A stretch of 64,000 bases of DNA, taken from assembly GCF_008041935.1 (NCBI RefSeq), contig NZ_VKAC01000009.1, forward strand, positions 161,109 through 225,108. Direction: 5' to 3'. The notes beneath the pieces were generated by a model. It was not told the origin of the DNA and searched no databases. It saw nothing but the letters and a program-made list of their open reading frames with translations. The DNA comes from Quadrisphaera setariae (GTDB lineage: Bacteria > Actinomycetota > Actinomycetes > Actinomycetales > Quadrisphaeraceae). This document shows positions 22,541 to 33,887 of the stretch, in pieces. Positions within the stretch are counted from its first letter, which is position 1; every line of letters begins with the position of its first letter. The position numbers and the translations under genes are program-made.

Positions 22541-22575
22541 GACCCTCCGGAGCCTTCGGGCCGGAGGGTCTTTCC
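22541..22575 (+). terminator. ilvBNC attenuator terminator
   Basis: GACCCTCCGG (22541-22550) pairs perfectly with CCGGAGGGTC (22561-22570) around a 10-nt loop, followed by TTTCC. It lies between the leader peptide and ilvB. CGCGCGC at 22534-22540 can pair with GCGCGCG at 22501-22507, a possible part of the alternative fold. The remaining 100 nt to ilvB hold a Shine-Dalgarno and no other feature I can identify. Confidence 0.7.
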
Positions 22576-22675
22576 ATGCCCGGCGGGAACGAGTGCCGGG
22601 CTGCTCGCACCGCCAGCCAGCACACCGGCACCGCGTCCACGCCGGACCAGCAGCACCGCAGCACCAGGAGGACCG

Positions 22676-24526
22676 ATGAGCACCGCCAGCACGGAGGGCG
22701 CCGCCGCCCCGCAGGGCGAGCGCATGACAGGCGCGCAGAGCCTCGTGCGCTCCCTCGAGAGCGCCGGGGCGGAGGTCGTCTTCGGCCTCCCGGGCGGGGC
22801 GATCCTGCCCACCTACGACCCGCTGCTCGACTCGACGAAGCTGCGCCACGTGCTCGTGCGCCACGAGCAGGGCGCTGGTCACGCCGCCCAGGGCTACGCC
22901 GCCGCCACCGGCCGGGTCGGGGTCTGCATGGCGACGTCGGGGCCGGGCGCCACCAACCTCGTCACCGCCATCGCCGACGCCCACATGGACTCGGTGCCGA
23001 TGGTCGCGGTGACCGGGCAGGTCTCCTCCAAGGCGATCGGCACCGACGCCTTCCAGGAGGCGGACATCGTCGGCATCACCCAGCCGATCACCAAGCACAA
23101 CTACCTCGTGACCGACCCGGCCGACATCCCGCGGGTCATCGCCGAGGCCTTCCACCTGGCCTCGACGGGCCGCCCCGGGCCGGTGCTCGTCGACGTCACC
23201 AAGGACGCCCAGCAGGCGATGACGACGTTCTCCTGGCCCACCTCGCTGGCCGAGCTGGACCTGCCGGGCTACCACCCGACCACGCGTCCCCACGCCAAGC
23301 AGGTCCGCGAGGCGGCCCGGATGATCGCCGAGGCGAAGCGCCCGGTGCTCTACGTCGGCGGCGGCGTCATCCGCTCCGGCGCCTCCGCCGAGCTGCGGCG
23401 CCTGGTCGACCTCTCCGGAGCGCCCGTGGTCACCACCCTGATGGCCCGCGGCGCCCTGCCCGACTCCCACCCGGCCAACCTCGGCATGCCCGGCATGCAC
23501 GGCACCGTCGCCGCGGTGACGGCGCTGCAGCGCGCCGACCTCATCGTCAGCCTGGGCGCCCGCTTCGACGACCGCGTCACCGGGCTGCTCTCGAGCTTCG
23601 CCCCGGGCGCGGCCGTCGTCCACGCCGACATCGACCCGGCGGAGATCGGCAAGAACCGCCGCGCGGACGTCCCGATCGTCGGAGACGCCAAGGAGGTCAT
23701 CTCCGACCTCGTCCCGGCCCTGGAGGCCGAGCACACCGCGGGCCGGCGCGCCGACCTGGCGGGGTGGTGGCGCCAGCTCGACGAGATGCGCACCACCTAC
23801 CCCCTCGGCTATGACGAGCCGGACGACGGCTCGCTGAGCCCCCAGAAGGTCATCCAGCGCCTGGGCGAGATCAGCGGACCCGAGACGATCTTCACGTCCG
23901 GCGTCGGCCAGCACCAGATGTGGGCCGCCCAGTTCATCAAGTACGAGAACCCCAACACCTGGCTGAACTCCGGCGGTCTGGGGACCATGGGCTACTCGGT
24001 GCCCGCGGCGATGGGCGCCAAGGTCGGGAGCCCCGGGTCCACCGTGTGGGCCATCGACGGTGACGGCTGCTTCCAGATGACCAACCAGGAGCTGGCCACC
24101 TGTGCGATCGAGGGCATCCCGATCAAGGTGGCGGTCATCAACAACTCCAGCCTCGGCATGGTCCGGCAGTGGCAGACGCTGTTCTACGACGGCCGCTACT
24201 CCAACACCGACCTGCACACCGGTGTGGGCAGGGCCAAGGGCCAGCGCGTCCCCGACTTCGTCAAGCTCGCCGAGGCGTACGCCTGCGTGGGCCTGCGCTG
24301 CGAGGACCCGTCCGACCTGGACGCCGTCATCGACAAGGCGATGAGCGTGGACGACCGGCCCGTCGTCGTCGACTTCGTGGTCCACCGGGACGCGATGGTG
24401 TGGCCGATGGTCGCCGCCGGCGTCTCCAACGACGCCATCCAGTACGCCCGCGGCCTCTCGCCCGTCTGGGACCGCGAGGAGCAGGACCCTGAGACCGGCC
24501 TGGAGATGAACGGAACCGCCCGATGA
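22676..24526 (+). CDS. ilvB: Acetolactate synthase large subunit IlvB
   Basis: 616-residue ThDP enzyme that condenses pyruvate with pyruvate or 2-oxobutyrate, the committed step of valine, leucine and isoleucine synthesis. Domains: N-terminal ThDP-binding half with [12 protein letters not shown] and the catalytic Glu in [15 protein letters not shown]; central FAD-type domain; C-terminal ThDP/Mg motif [14 protein letters not shown] through [19 protein letters not shown] lies just upstream of the ATG. Its stop overlaps ilvN (ATGA). Expression is likely set by the leader attenuator at 22472-22575. Confidence 0.97.
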   Translation: MSTASTEGAAAPQGERMTGAQSLVRSLESAGAEVVFGLPGGAILPTYDPLLDSTKLRHVLVRHEQGAGHAAQGYAAATGRVGVCMATSGPGATNLVTAIADAHMDSVPMVAVTGQVSSKAIGTDAFQEADIVGITQPITKHNYLVTDPADIPRVIAEAFHLASTGRPGPVLVDVTKDAQQAMTTFSWPTSLAELDLPGYHPTTRPHAKQVREAARMIAEAKRPVLYVGGGVIRSGASAELRRLVDLSGAPVVTTLMARGALPDSHPANLGMPGMHGTVAAVTALQRADLIVSLGARFDDRVTGLLSSFAPGAAVVHADIDPAEIGKNRRADVPIVGDAKEVISDLVPALEAEHTAGRRADLAGWWRQLDEMRTTYPLGYDEPDDGSLSPQKVIQRLGEISGPETIFTSGVGQHQMWAAQFIKYENPNTWLNSGGLGTMGYSVPAAMGAKVGSPGSTVWAIDGDGCFQMTNQELATCAIEGIPIKVAVINNSSLGMVRQWQTLFYDGRYSNTDLHTGVGRAKGQRVPDFVKLAEAYACVGLRCEDPSDLDAVIDKAMSVDDRPVVVDFVVHRDAMVWPMVAAGVSNDAIQYARGLSPVWDREEQDPETGLEMNGTAR

Positions 24527-25083
24527 GCGCGCTCACCGCCAGCAGCAACGCCAGCAGCACCGGCAGCTCGACCACGCGCCACACCCTGTCGGTGCTCGTG
24601 GAGGACAAGCCCGCCGTCCTGGCGCGCGTCGCCTCGCTCTTCGCGCGCCGCGCGTTCAACATCCACTCCCTCGCCGTCGGGCCCACCGAGCACCCGGCGC
24701 TCTCGCGCATCACCGTGGTGGTCGACGTCGAGGACTCCCCGCTGGAGCAGGTCGTCAAGCAGCTCAACAAGCTGGTGAACGTCCTCAAGGTGGTCGAGCT
24801 GGAGCCGGAGACCTCGGTCCAGCGCGAGGTGCTCCTGGTCAAGGTCCGCGCCGACGCCACCACCCGCGGCCAGGTGCTGGACGTGGTCAACGTCTTCCGG
24901 GCGGCCGTCGTCGACGTCGCCCCCGAGGCCATGACCATCGAGGCCATCGGCGCGCCCGAGAAGAACGCGGCGCTGCTCAAGGTCCTCGACCCGTTCGGCG
25001 TGCGCGAGATCGTCCAGTCGGGCGTCGTGGCCGTCGGCCGCGGTTCGCGCTCCATCACCGACCGGGCGCTGCGCAGCGCCTAG
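24523..25083 (+). CDS. ilvN: Acetolactate synthase regulatory subunit IlvN
   Basis: 186-residue small subunit that activates IlvB and gives valine feedback inhibition. The ACT domain (residues 20-95) starts [20 protein letters not shown] and contains [15 protein letters not shown]. The C-terminal half (about 100-180) matches the ALS_ss_C region with [10 protein letters not shown] and [17 protein letters not shown]. The first 18 residues are a Ser/Asn-rich extension. Start overlaps the ilvB stop by 4 bp. Confidence 0.96.
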   Translation: MSALTASSNASSTGSSTTRHTLSVLVEDKPAVLARVASLFARRAFNIHSLAVGPTEHPALSRITVVVDVEDSPLEQVVKQLNKLVNVLKVVELEPETSVQREVLLVKVRADATTRGQVLDVVNVFRAAVVDVAPEAMTIEAIGAPEKNAALLKVLDPFGVREIVQSGVVAVGRGSRSITDRALRSA

Positions 25084-26184
<1,101 letters not shown>

Positions 26185-26193
26185 CGCACCCGT

Positions 26194-26265
26194 GTCCCGC
26201 ACAGGGCCGCCCTGCGCCGCTCCCTCGGAGTGGCACGGGGCGGCCCTGGTCTGCTCCTGCGGGAC
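26194..26265 (+). terminator. Double-stem terminator after ilvBNC
   Basis: Inner stem CAGGGCCGCCC (26202-26212) pairs with GGGCGGCCCTG (26238-26248). Outer stem GTCCCGC (26194-26200) pairs with GCGGGAC (26259-26265). No U tract. It begins 10 nt after the ilvC stop. Confidence 0.65.
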
Positions 26266-26284
26266 CGGGGCCACCCCGGGCCGA

Positions 26285-26430
26285 CGGGGGACTGGAACCA
26301 GATCCCCCCAGCCTCCTGGTGGGGACGACGATGAGAGCGGGCGCGCACGACGCCGTCTGCGCGAGTGCGCCCGGCCCTGGCGGAGTCCAGGGTCAGGGAG
26401 GGCTCGGTCCTGGCCCTGGACTCCGCCAGC
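26285..26430. repeat. Two further hairpins in the ilvC downstream gap
   Basis: GGGGGA/TCCCCC brackets a short hairpin at about 26285-26308. CTGGCGGAGTCCAGGG starts a 21-bp inverted repeat (26377-26397 with 26409-26429, one mismatch, 11-nt loop). With the terminator before them these make a 300-bp stretch of successive stem-loops up to 26483. The second hairpin would be translated if the next gene began at ATG 26331. Confidence 0.65.
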
Positions 26431-26483
26431 GCGGTGCTGCCGGGTCCGGGAGTGGCGTGGAGGCTCCCGGCGTTGGGGCAGGG

Positions 26484-26911
<428 letters not shown>

Positions 26912-26915
<4 letters not shown>

Positions 26916-27332
26916 TCGGGCGCACGGTCGCCGGGGTGGACGACGTGCTGGTGCTCCCCCTGACGGTGCTCCCGGCGCTGTTCGGGGTCGGCGTCCTCCT
27001 GTGGGCCGTGCCCCGTGCCTGCGCCGTCGACGGGGTCGACGCCCGACCCGCTCATCGGCATCCGCACCCGCGCCACGAAGAGCTCGCCGGAGGCGTGGGT
27101 GGGCGGGCACCGGGCGGCCCTTCCGCTCGCCCGGACCTCCGGCCAGCTCTCGCTTCCCTTCACCGCGGCCGTCATCGCCGCGGTGGCCGCAGGTGCCAGC
27201 GCCGTCGTGCCCGAGGCGACGGCCGCCGTCCTCGCCGCCGCGGGGCTGCTCACGGTGCTCGGCACGGGCACCGCGGCGAGCATCGTCGCCGACCGCGCTG
27301 CCCGCAGGCCTCAGCAGCGGGTGGGACGCCAG
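26912..27332 (+). pseudogene. Frameshifted SdpI/YhfL-like membrane protein
   Basis: GTG at 26912 overlaps the previous stop (GTGA) and opens a frame encoding a helix-like VLVLPLTVLPALFGVGVLLW. The family's conserved part, PLIGIRTRATKSSPEAW then GHRAALP, follows at about 27045-27120 but in the +1 frame, as do two later helices (PFTAAVIAAVAAGASAV, AAVLAAAGLLTVLG). The shift must fall at about 27005-27045. The second frame has no stop before it runs antisense through the universal stress gene, so the true end is uncertain. SdpI-like proteins are small membrane immunity or signalling proteins. A sequencing indel is possible. Confidence 0.55.
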
Positions 27333-27772
27333 ACGAGCACCGAGCACGGCGCGGAGTGCTGCACCCGCATCGCCGTCGAGCCGAGCAGCACCGTCTTGGT
27401 CAACCCCTTGCTCCCGGAGGCGACGACGATGAGGTCCGCCTGGAACTCCTCGGCGGCCTCGACGATCTCCGCCGCGGCCGACCCGCTGCGCACCTGCGTG
27501 CGCACCCGCCCCGGCCAGGCCGCGAAGGCCTCCGCCACGACGGCCACCGCGGACTCCGCCTCCTGCCGGTAGCTGGGAGCGGTCGGGTCGGGGCTGGCGG
27601 CTGAGCCGCGCCCGCCGATCTCGTCGCGGAACGGCACGGCCGCGGTCGGGCTCAGCACCGCGACCACGAGCAGCTCCGCGACCTCGGCCTCGTCCAGCAG
27701 CATGGGCAGGGCCCGTGCGGCCTGCAGCGACTCCAGCGACCCGTCGGTCGCGACGACCACCTTCGTGCTCAT
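27311..27772 (-). CDS. Universal stress protein (UspA family)
   Basis: 153-residue single-domain Usp. It starts STKVVVATDGSLESLQAARAL and carries the ATP-binding signature G-x2-G-x9-G(S/T) as GSKGLTKTVLLGST near residue 120, followed by HSAPCSVLVWRP. This suggests an ATP-binding Usp that responds to growth arrest or redox stress. A CACGAT hexamer lies 7 nt before the ATG. It overlaps the tail of the frameshifted SdpI-like frame and precedes no other gene in an operon. Confidence 0.88.
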   Translation of the reverse strand: MSTKVVVATDGSLESLQAARALPMLLDEAEVAELLVVAVLSPTAAVPFRDEIGGRGSAASPDPTAPSYRQEAESAVAVVAEAFAAWPGRVRTQVRSGSAAAEIVEAAEEFQADLIVVASGSKGLTKTVLLGSTAMRVQHSAPCSVLVWRPTRC

Positions 27773-27853
27773 GCGCGCGATCGTGCCGGTCGCAGCCCGC
27801 CCGCGCGCGCCGAGGCGCCGGTCCGGCCGGTCCGGACTGCTCGGTGTGGCGTC

Positions 27854-29359
27854 TCAGACGCCCTTCTCGGCCGGCAGCAGACCGCGCGCGACGGCGTCGA
27901 CGAGCTCGGCGTGGTCGGCCTCGGTCTGGTCGGCGTAGCGGCGGGCGAAGGCGGCCAGGGCCGTGTCGGCCTTGTCCGAGGAGCCGAGGTACCCGGCGAT
28001 CATGGAGGCGCCCGAGGTGCGGGCGTGCCCCTTGGCCAGCAGCTGGGCGCACACCCCCGCGTAGTCGCGCAGGGCGTTGGCGCCGATGCCGTCCAGCACC
28101 ACGCTGCCCTTCATGTTGCGGAACTGCCGCACGTAGTACTGCCGCTCGCCGACCGTCGTCCAGCCCAGCAGCGGGTCCGACGTGGTCTGCAGCGCCTGCT
28201 GGTACTCCACCACCCGCTGCCCCTGGTGCTCGTGCCAGGCGTTGTCGCCGTGCACCCACGGTGCGACGACGGAGCGACGGGCCTGCTTGAGCTGCAGGAA
28301 GACGACGTCGTCGCTGTCGGACCCCTCCAGCAGCGCCACGTAGGCGCGCAGCCCCACGCTGCCGACGCCCACCACCTTGTGGGCCACGTCCACCAGCGTG
28401 TAGCCGCCGAGCAGTCGCGCCCAGTGCGGTGCGAGCGTGGACAGGTAGGCGTCCAGCGCCTCGGCCAGCAGCGGTGCGTCGTCTGGTTCGGGACGGGTGA
28501 TGAGCGGCGGCTCCACCACGATCCGCCGGGTGAACACCGCGCCGGAGCCCGCCCCGGAGCGGTCCTCGTGGGCCACCACCTCGGTGAAGCGGGGCAGCGC
28601 GCGGTCGCTGGTGCGGTGGCGCGCCCGCTTGGCGGCCCGCTCGACCTCGTGGCGCAGTCCGGGGTCCTTCGTGGCGCCGGCCAGCCGGTCCACCCCGAAG
28701 CTCGTCCAGCTGCGCTCGAGCAGCGGCTGCTCGGCCAGCTCGTGCAGGTGCTCCCGGTAGGCGCGCACGGAGGCCCGCACGGCCCGCTCGCAGGAGTCCT
28801 CCGCCAGACCCGCCTGCCGGCCAGCGACCCAGGCGCTGGCCACGAGGCGGCGCAGGTCCCACTCCCACGGGCCGGGGTGGGCCTCGTCGAAGTCGTTGAG
28901 GTCCATGACGAGCTCGCGCGAGGGCGAGCCGTACAGGCCGACGTTGCCGATGTGGGAGTCGCCGCAGATCACCGGGGTGATGCCGGTGGCGGGCAGGGAG
29001 GCGAGGTCAGCGGCCATGAGGCCCGCCGTGCCGCGCAGGAAGCCGTAGGGGCTGGCCGCCATGCGCCCCACCCGCACGGGGACGAGGCGCTCCAGGCGCC
29101 CCTCGTGCGCCTCGCGGATCTGGTCGACCACGCTGCGGCGGTCCGCTGGGGGCGCCCAGTCCGCCATGGCCGAGCGCGGCACCTGCTGGCGCAGCGACCG
29201 CCCCAGGGCGTAGCGCTCGGCGCGCGGGAGCGGCCGGGAGCGCAGCGAGCCGTACGGAGCGGAGTCCGCCTGGGCCAGCACCACGTGCCCCGGGCGCCCC
29301 GGCCCGCGCAGGTGTCCCGTCTCGATCCCCACGAGGCGGCAGCGTGGCACCTCGGGCAC
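27854..29359 (-). CDS. DUF2252 family protein
   Basis: 501-residue cytoplasmic protein of the DUF2252 family, which is distantly related to kinase-like phosphotransferases. Recognisable blocks are FLRGTAGLMAADL, CGDSHIGNVGLYGSP, VMDLNDFDEAHPGPWEWDLRRL, GYTLVDVAHKVVGVGSVG, LQLKQARRS, GQRVVEYQQALQTTSDPLLGW and YVRQFRNMKGS. The HxGN and DFD motifs resemble kinase catalytic-loop and metal motifs. Function is unknown. GTG 29359 is supported by a TAACTT hexamer 9 nt upstream, which overlaps a possible iron box shared with the divergent ABC transporter gene; starts further downstream are also possible. Confidence 0.85.
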   Translation of the reverse strand: MPEVPRCRLVGIETGHLRGPGRPGHVVLAQADSAPYGSLRSRPLPRAERYALGRSLRQQVPRSAMADWAPPADRRSVVDQIREAHEGRLERLVPVRVGRMAASPYGFLRGTAGLMAADLASLPATGITPVICGDSHIGNVGLYGSPSRELVMDLNDFDEAHPGPWEWDLRRLVASAWVAGRQAGLAEDSCERAVRASVRAYREHLHELAEQPLLERSWTSFGVDRLAGATKDPGLRHEVERAAKRARHRTSDRALPRFTEVVAHEDRSGAGSGAVFTRRIVVEPPLITRPEPDDAPLLAEALDAYLSTLAPHWARLLGGYTLVDVAHKVVGVGSVGLRAYVALLEGSDSDDVVFLQLKQARRSVVAPWVHGDNAWHEHQGQRVVEYQQALQTTSDPLLGWTTVGERQYYVRQFRNMKGSVVLDGIGANALRDYAGVCAQLLAKGHARTSGASMIAGYLGSSDKADTALAAFARRYADQTEADHAELVDAVARGLLPAEKGV

Positions 29360-29365
29360 CGCCCG

Positions 29366-29390
29366 GGTAAGTTAGGTGATCCTTACCAGC
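29366..29390. promoter_or_regulatory. Putative DtxR/IdeR iron box, divergent promoter region
   Basis: TTAGGTGATCCTTACC at 29372-29387 matches the DtxR-type core TTAGGTTAGCCTAACC at 13 of 16 positions. GGTAAG/CTTACC arms also flank it. It covers the minus-strand TAACTT hexamer of the DUF2252 gene and lies where the -35 of the ABC gene would be. Confidence 0.45.
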
Positions 29391-29395
29391 GTCCG

Positions 29396-29409
29396 TAGGG
29401 TGGGGCTCC
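29396..29409 (+). promoter_or_regulatory. Leaderless-type -10 for the ABC exporter
   Basis: TAGGGT at 29396-29401 ends 8 nt before GTG at 29410. Confidence 0.45.
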
Positions 29410-31218
29410 GTGACCGCTGCCTCCACGGCGCCCCTGGGCTCCGCGCCGCCCCTGCGCGCTCTGTGGCGCCACCACCGACGCCACCGGCCCCGCTTCGCGC
29501 TCGCGGTCCTCATGACCACCCTGAACACGGCCGCCGACGTGGCGCCGGAGCTGCTCCTGGGCGTGGCCATCGACATCGTGGTGCGGGGCTCCGACTCCTT
29601 CGTGGGCACGGTGCTCGGGATCGAGGGGCGCTTCGAGCAGCTCGTCGTCGTCGCCGTCGTCAACGCCCTCGTGTGGGTGGTGGAGTCGCTCACCGACTAC
29701 GCGGCCTCCGTGCTGTGGCGAGGTCTCGCGCAGTCCGTGCAGGACGAGCTGCGCACCGAGGCCTACACGGCCGTCCAGGCCATGGACGTCGGCTGGCACG
29801 AGCGCACGCCGTCCGGCCAGGTGCTGTCGGTGCTCTCCGACGACGTCAACCAGCTCGAGCGCTTCCTCGACGTCGGCGCGCGCACCGTGCTCCACACCGC
29901 GCTCACCGTGGTCTTCGTGGGCATCGTCTTCGGGGCGACGTCGTGGCAGGTGGCGGTGCTGGCCTTCCTCCCGGTGCCCGTCATCGCGTGGGGCTCGATC
30001 CGCTTCCAGCGCCGGCTCGAGCCGCTCTACGCCGACGTGCGCTCCACCGCGGGAGAGGTGGCGGCCGTGGTGGCCGGGAACCTCGGCGGCGTCGCGACGA
30101 TCCGCGCCTTCACGGCCGAGCAGCGCGAGAGCGCCCGGGTGGCCCGCGCCTCCCGCGAGTACCGGCTGGCCAACGCCCGCGCCATCCGCTCCAGCTCCGC
30201 GTTCGTGCCGCTGATCCGGATGGCCATCCTCGCCGGCTTCAGCGCCACGCTGCTGCTGGGCGGCTGGTACACGCTGCAGGGCCGCCTCGAGGTGGGCCTG
30301 TTCACCGTGCTCGTCTTCATGACGCAGCGCCTGCTCTGGCCGCTCACCGACCTCGGCCAGACCCTCGACCTCTACCAGCGGGCCATGGCGTCCACCCGCC
30401 GCATCTTCGGTCTGCTCGAGCTGCGCCCGTCCGCCGTGGAGGGCACCACCGCGCTGCCGTCCCCGCCGCGCGGCGCGCTGGAGCTGCGCGGCGTGCGGTT
30501 CGGGTACGACGACGGGCCCGACGTCCTGCGCGGCGTCGACCTGGTGGTCCCCGCGGGCGAGACCCACGCCGTGGTCGGGACCACGGGCGCCGGCAAGTCC
30601 TCGCTGCTGCGCCTGGTGCTGCGCTTCGCCGACCCGCGCTCCGGCGCGGTGCTGCTCGACGGCCGCGACGTGCGCGACCTCACGTGGGACTCGCTGCGCG
30701 GCGCCATCGGCTACGTCAGCCAGGACGCCTTCCTCTTCCACGGCACCGTGCGCGAGAACATCGCCTACGGCCGCCCCGACGCGACCGACGCCCAGGTCGA
30801 GGAGGCCGCGCGCGCCGCCGAGGCCCACGACTTCGTCGCGGCCCTGCCCGACCGGTACGACACCGTGGTGGGGGAGCGGGGCCAGACGCTGTCGGGCGGC
30901 CAGCGCCAGCGGCTCGCCCTGGCCCGCGCGCTCCTGCGCGACCCGGCGCTGCTCGTGCTCGACGAGGCGACCTCCGCCGTCGACACCGAGACCGAGGCCG
31001 CGATCCAGCGGTCCCTCGCGCGGGTGACGGCCACGCGGACGGCGCTCGTGGTGGCGCACCGCCTGTCCACCGTGCGCGACGCGGACCGGATCTGGGTGCT
31101 GTCCGCCGGACGCGTCGCGGAGAGCGGCACCCACGAGGAGCTCGTGGCCCTCGGCGGCGCCTACGCGGGCCTGTGGGCCGTGCAGACCGGCGAGCACACC
31201 CCGGCCTCCGCCCCGTGA
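29410..31218 (+). CDS. ABC exporter, fused permease and ATPase
   Basis: 602-residue half-size exporter (type IV ABC). Six membrane helices occupy residues about 30-330. The nucleotide-binding domain has Walker [12 protein letters not shown] (Lys396), Q-loop YVSQDAFLF, signature [16 protein letters not shown], Walker [13 protein letters not shown] and switch His in VVAHRLSTV. It should act as a homodimer, since no partner gene is adjacent. Substrate unknown. The putative iron box upstream makes siderophore export or an iron-linked role a reasonable guess. It is followed by leuB after 62 bp without relation in function. Confidence 0.9.
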   Translation: MTAASTAPLGSAPPLRALWRHHRRHRPRFALAVLMTTLNTAADVAPELLLGVAIDIVVRGSDSFVGTVLGIEGRFEQLVVVAVVNALVWVVESLTDYAASVLWRGLAQSVQDELRTEAYTAVQAMDVGWHERTPSGQVLSVLSDDVNQLERFLDVGARTVLHTALTVVFVGIVFGATSWQVAVLAFLPVPVIAWGSIRFQRRLEPLYADVRSTAGEVAAVVAGNLGGVATIRAFTAEQRESARVARASREYRLANARAIRSSSAFVPLIRMAILAGFSATLLLGGWYTLQGRLEVGLFTVLVFMTQRLLWPLTDLGQTLDLYQRAMASTRRIFGLLELRPSAVEGTTALPSPPRGALELRGVRFGYDDGPDVLRGVDLVVPAGETHAVVGTTGAGKSSLLRLVLRFADPRSGAVLLDGRDVRDLTWDSLRGAIGYVSQDAFLFHGTVRENIAYGRPDATDAQVEEAARAAEAHDFVAALPDRYDTVVGERGQTLSGGQRQRLALARALLRDPALLVLDEATSAVDTETEAAIQRSLARVTATRTALVVAHRLSTVRDADRIWVLSAGRVAESGTHEELVALGGAYAGLWAVQTGEHTPASAP

Positions 31219-31266
31219 CCGCCGGGCGCGGGGCGGTCGCCGGCGAGGGCTCCGCCGCGGCGTCGG

Positions 31267-31280
31267 TAGCCTCTGGGGCC
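31267..31280 (+). promoter_or_regulatory. Leaderless-type -10 for leuB
   Basis: TAGCCT at 31267-31272 ends 8 nt before the ATG at 31281. Confidence 0.5.
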
Positions 31281-32351
31281 ATGACCAGCACCGCTGCAGC
31301 GCCCTCCACGCCGCCCTCGAGCGTCCAGCTCGCCGTCATCGCCGGTGACGGCATCGGCCCGGAGGTCGTGGCCGAGGGGCTCAAGGTGCTGCGCGCCGCC
31401 GTCGAGCCGACCGGCACGACCGTGGACACCACCGAGTACGACCTGGGCGCCAAGCGCTGGCACGCCACCGGCGAGACGCTGCCGGACAGCGTGCTCGAGG
31501 AGGTCCGCGGGGCGGACGCGATCCTGCTCGGGGCCGTCGGCGACCCGGGGGTGCCCTCCGGCGTGCTGGAGCGCGGCCTGCTCCTCAAGCTGCGCTTCGA
31601 GCTCGACCACTACGTCAACCTGCGCCCCGGCAAGCTCTTCCCGGGCGTGCGCGGTCCGCTGGCGGAGCCGGGCGACGTCGACTTCGTCGTCGTCCGCGAG
31701 GGCACCGAGGGCCCGTACACCGGCAACGGCGGTGCGCTGCGCGTGGGCACCCCGGCCGAGATCGCGACCGAGGTCAGCGTCAACACCGCCTTCGGGGTGG
31801 AGCGCGTGGTCCGCGACGCCTTCGCCCGCGCCCAGGCGCGCCCCCGCAAGAAGCTGACCCTGCTTCACAAGCACAACGTGCTGACGTTCGCCGGTCACCT
31901 GTGGCGCCGCACCGTCGAGCGCGTGAACGCCGACTTCCCCGACGTCACCGCCGACTACGCCCACGTCGACGCCGCGATGATCTACCTCGTCCAGGACCCG
32001 AGCCGGTTCGACGTCATCGTCACCGACAACCTCTTCGGCGACATCGTCACCGACCTCGCCGCGGCCGTCTGCGGCGGCATCGGCCTCGCGGCGAGCGGCA
32101 ACATCAACCCCGACCGCACGGCGCCGTCGATGTTCGAGCCCGTCCACGGCTCCGCTCCCGACATCGCCGGCCAGGGGATCGCGGACCCGACCGCCACGGC
32201 GCTGTCCGTCGGCATGCTGCTGGCCCACCTGGGCCACGCCGACGCCGCCGCCCGCGTGGAGGCCGCCGTCGCGGCGGACCTGCTCGAGCGCGGCACCGCG
32301 AAGCGCTCCACGTCGCAGGTCGGCGACGCGCTGGTCGCCCGGCTCGGCTGA
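31281..32351 (+). CDS. leuB: 3-isopropylmalate dehydrogenase LeuB
   Basis: 356-residue NAD-dependent beta-decarboxylating dehydrogenase of leucine synthesis; with CimA and LeuCD it also processes 3-methylmalate in the citramalate route to isoleucine. Motifs: [32 protein letters not shown], the substrate Arg/Tyr region [49 protein letters not shown] and [15 protein letters not shown]. The shape of the [12 protein letters not shown] loop fits LeuB better than isocitrate or tartrate dehydrogenase. It stands alone with its own promoter, convergent with the diguanylate cyclase genes. Confidence 0.93.
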   Translation: MTSTAAAPSTPPSSVQLAVIAGDGIGPEVVAEGLKVLRAAVEPTGTTVDTTEYDLGAKRWHATGETLPDSVLEEVRGADAILLGAVGDPGVPSGVLERGLLLKLRFELDHYVNLRPGKLFPGVRGPLAEPGDVDFVVVREGTEGPYTGNGGALRVGTPAEIATEVSVNTAFGVERVVRDAFARAQARPRKKLTLLHKHNVLTFAGHLWRRTVERVNADFPDVTADYAHVDAAMIYLVQDPSRFDVIVTDNLFGDIVTDLAAAVCGGIGLAASGNINPDRTAPSMFEPVHGSAPDIAGQGIADPTATALSVGMLLAHLGHADAAARVEAAVAADLLERGTAKRSTSQVGDALVARLG

Positions 32352-32364
32352 GCCCGAGGACGGC

Positions 32365-33813
32365 TCAGGACGACGACGACGCGGGCGCGCCCAGCGCGGG
32401 CGCGCCCGCACCGTCGTCCGGGTCGTCGTCCCCGTCCACGTCCTCGGTGCAGACGCGGTTCCTCCCGGAGTCCTTGGCGCGGTAGAGCAGCGCGTCGGCC
32501 CGGGCCAGCAGCGAGGCCGCTCCCTCCCCGGGGCGGCGCACGACCAGACCGGCCGAGACCGTGTGCGGGGCGGGCGTCGAGACCCGCACGTCGTGGACCA
32601 GCGCCTCGGCGTGCAGCGCGTCCGCACCGCTGAGCAGGACCACGAACTCCTCGCCTCCCCAGCGGTGCAGGCCCGCGCTCGCGGGCAGGGCGGAGGACCA
32701 GGCGCGGGCGGCGGCGCGCAGCAGCGCGTCGCCGGCGGCGTGCCCCAGGGAGTCGTTGACGGCCTTGAACCTGTCGAGGTCCAGCAGCGCGAGGGCCACG
32801 GGCGCCTCCTCCTGCGCCGTGAGCCGCTCCACGGCGCCGCTGCAGGCACGGCGGTTGGGCAGCCCGGTGAGGTCGTCGACGCCGACCAGCCGCTCCAGCG
32901 CGGCCGACTTCTCAGCGGCCACGCGCAGGGCGCCGTGCAGCCGCAGGGTGCTCAGCACCGCGGCCAGCAGCGCGCCGGTGCCGAGGACCTGCCAGTCGAC
33001 CCGCAGGCCCAGCAGGCCCTGCACCACCAGCGCTGCTGCCGGCAGGCACGCCGAGGCCGGCAGCAGCGCCAGCACCAGCCGCGAGCTCCCGCGGACGGGC
33101 TGGCGCGGGAGCGCGGGCCGCGACCATGCGCACACCGCGAGCGCTGCCAGCGAGAACGCCAGCCCGAAGGGCGCGCCCAGCCACGGCCCCACGAGGTCGT
33201 ACGCGTACCCGGACAGCAGCAGGTAGCCCGCGTTGCCGACCAGCAGCAGGACCACGGCCGCCTGCAGCAGAGCGGCCACCGGCCGGGTGACCGCTCCCGC
33301 GACGGTCGCGCGGACCACCAGCACGAGCAGCGCGAGGTCGAAGACGGGCGCCACGAGGGCCTGCGCGGTCTGCACGGTCGAGCCGGTGGCGGCGAGCGCG
33401 GCCAGGGGGGCGTGGACCGCCGCGGCGACCACCGCGGTGGGACCGACGACCACGATGAGCGCGTCCAGGGACGCGCCGCTGCGACCGGGCCCCACGGCCA
33501 GCTGGGCCGCGCGCAGCAGCGCCAGGTACCCGAGCACGAAGCCGACGTCGGCGACCGAGGGCACCACGGGGTCGCCGTGCACCCACCAGAGCACGCGGAA
33601 GACGACGTCGCCGGCGGCCATGAGACCGGCGCCGGCGGCCGTCCAGACCATCCGGCGGCGCAGCGCGACCACCGCGAGCAGGAGCACCGGGGCCACCACC
33701 GCCGCGCCGCTGGAGAGCGGGTGGTGGGGGAAGAGGGGGACGGTCAGGGACGCGACCGCGCACAGCGCGGCTGCTGCCACCTCCCAGGTGGGGGAGGTGT
33801 GGTGCTGCTCCAC
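32365..33813 (-). CDS. Membrane-bound diguanylate cyclase (copy A of tandem pair)
   Basis: 482-residue protein with an integral-membrane sensor half and a C-terminal GGDEF domain. About eight helices span residues 15-290, beginning AAAALCAVASLTVPLF. The GGDEF domain has [33 protein letters not shown] and the intact signature [11 protein letters not shown], then SAGLVVRRPGEG. No RxxD inhibitory site precedes it. GTG at 33813 (VEQHHTSPTWEV) is chosen because the neighbouring copy aligns from the same residue; the open frame running on through the neighbouring gene is spurious. A Gly/Asp/Ala/Ser-rich tail ends it. Confidence 0.9.
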   Translation of the reverse strand: MEQHHTSPTWEVAAAALCAVASLTVPLFPHHPLSSGAAVVAPVLLLAVVALRRRMVWTAAGAGLMAAGDVVFRVLWWVHGDPVVPSVADVGFVLGYLALLRAAQLAVGPGRSGASLDALIVVVGPTAVVAAAVHAPLAALAATGSTVQTAQALVAPVFDLALLVLVVRATVAGAVTRPVAALLQAAVVLLLVGNAGYLLLSGYAYDLVGPWLGAPFGLAFSLAALAVCAWSRPALPRQPVRGSSRLVLALLPASACLPAAALVVQGLLGLRVDWQVLGTGALLAAVLSTLRLHGALRVAAEKSAALERLVGVDDLTGLPNRRACSGAVERLTAQEEAPVALALLDLDRFKAVNDSLGHAAGDALLRAAARAWSSALPASAGLHRWGGEEFVVLLSGADALHAEALVHDVRVSTPAPHTVSAGLVVRRPGEGAASLLARADALLYRAKDSGRNRVCTEDVDGDDDPDDGAGAPALGAPASSSS

Positions 33814-33887
33814 CCCGCAGACATCGGCGCGGGGAGCCGCTCGCCCGAGGGCCTGGTGGAGCTGCCACCCCGGTGGCCCAGCGAGGG

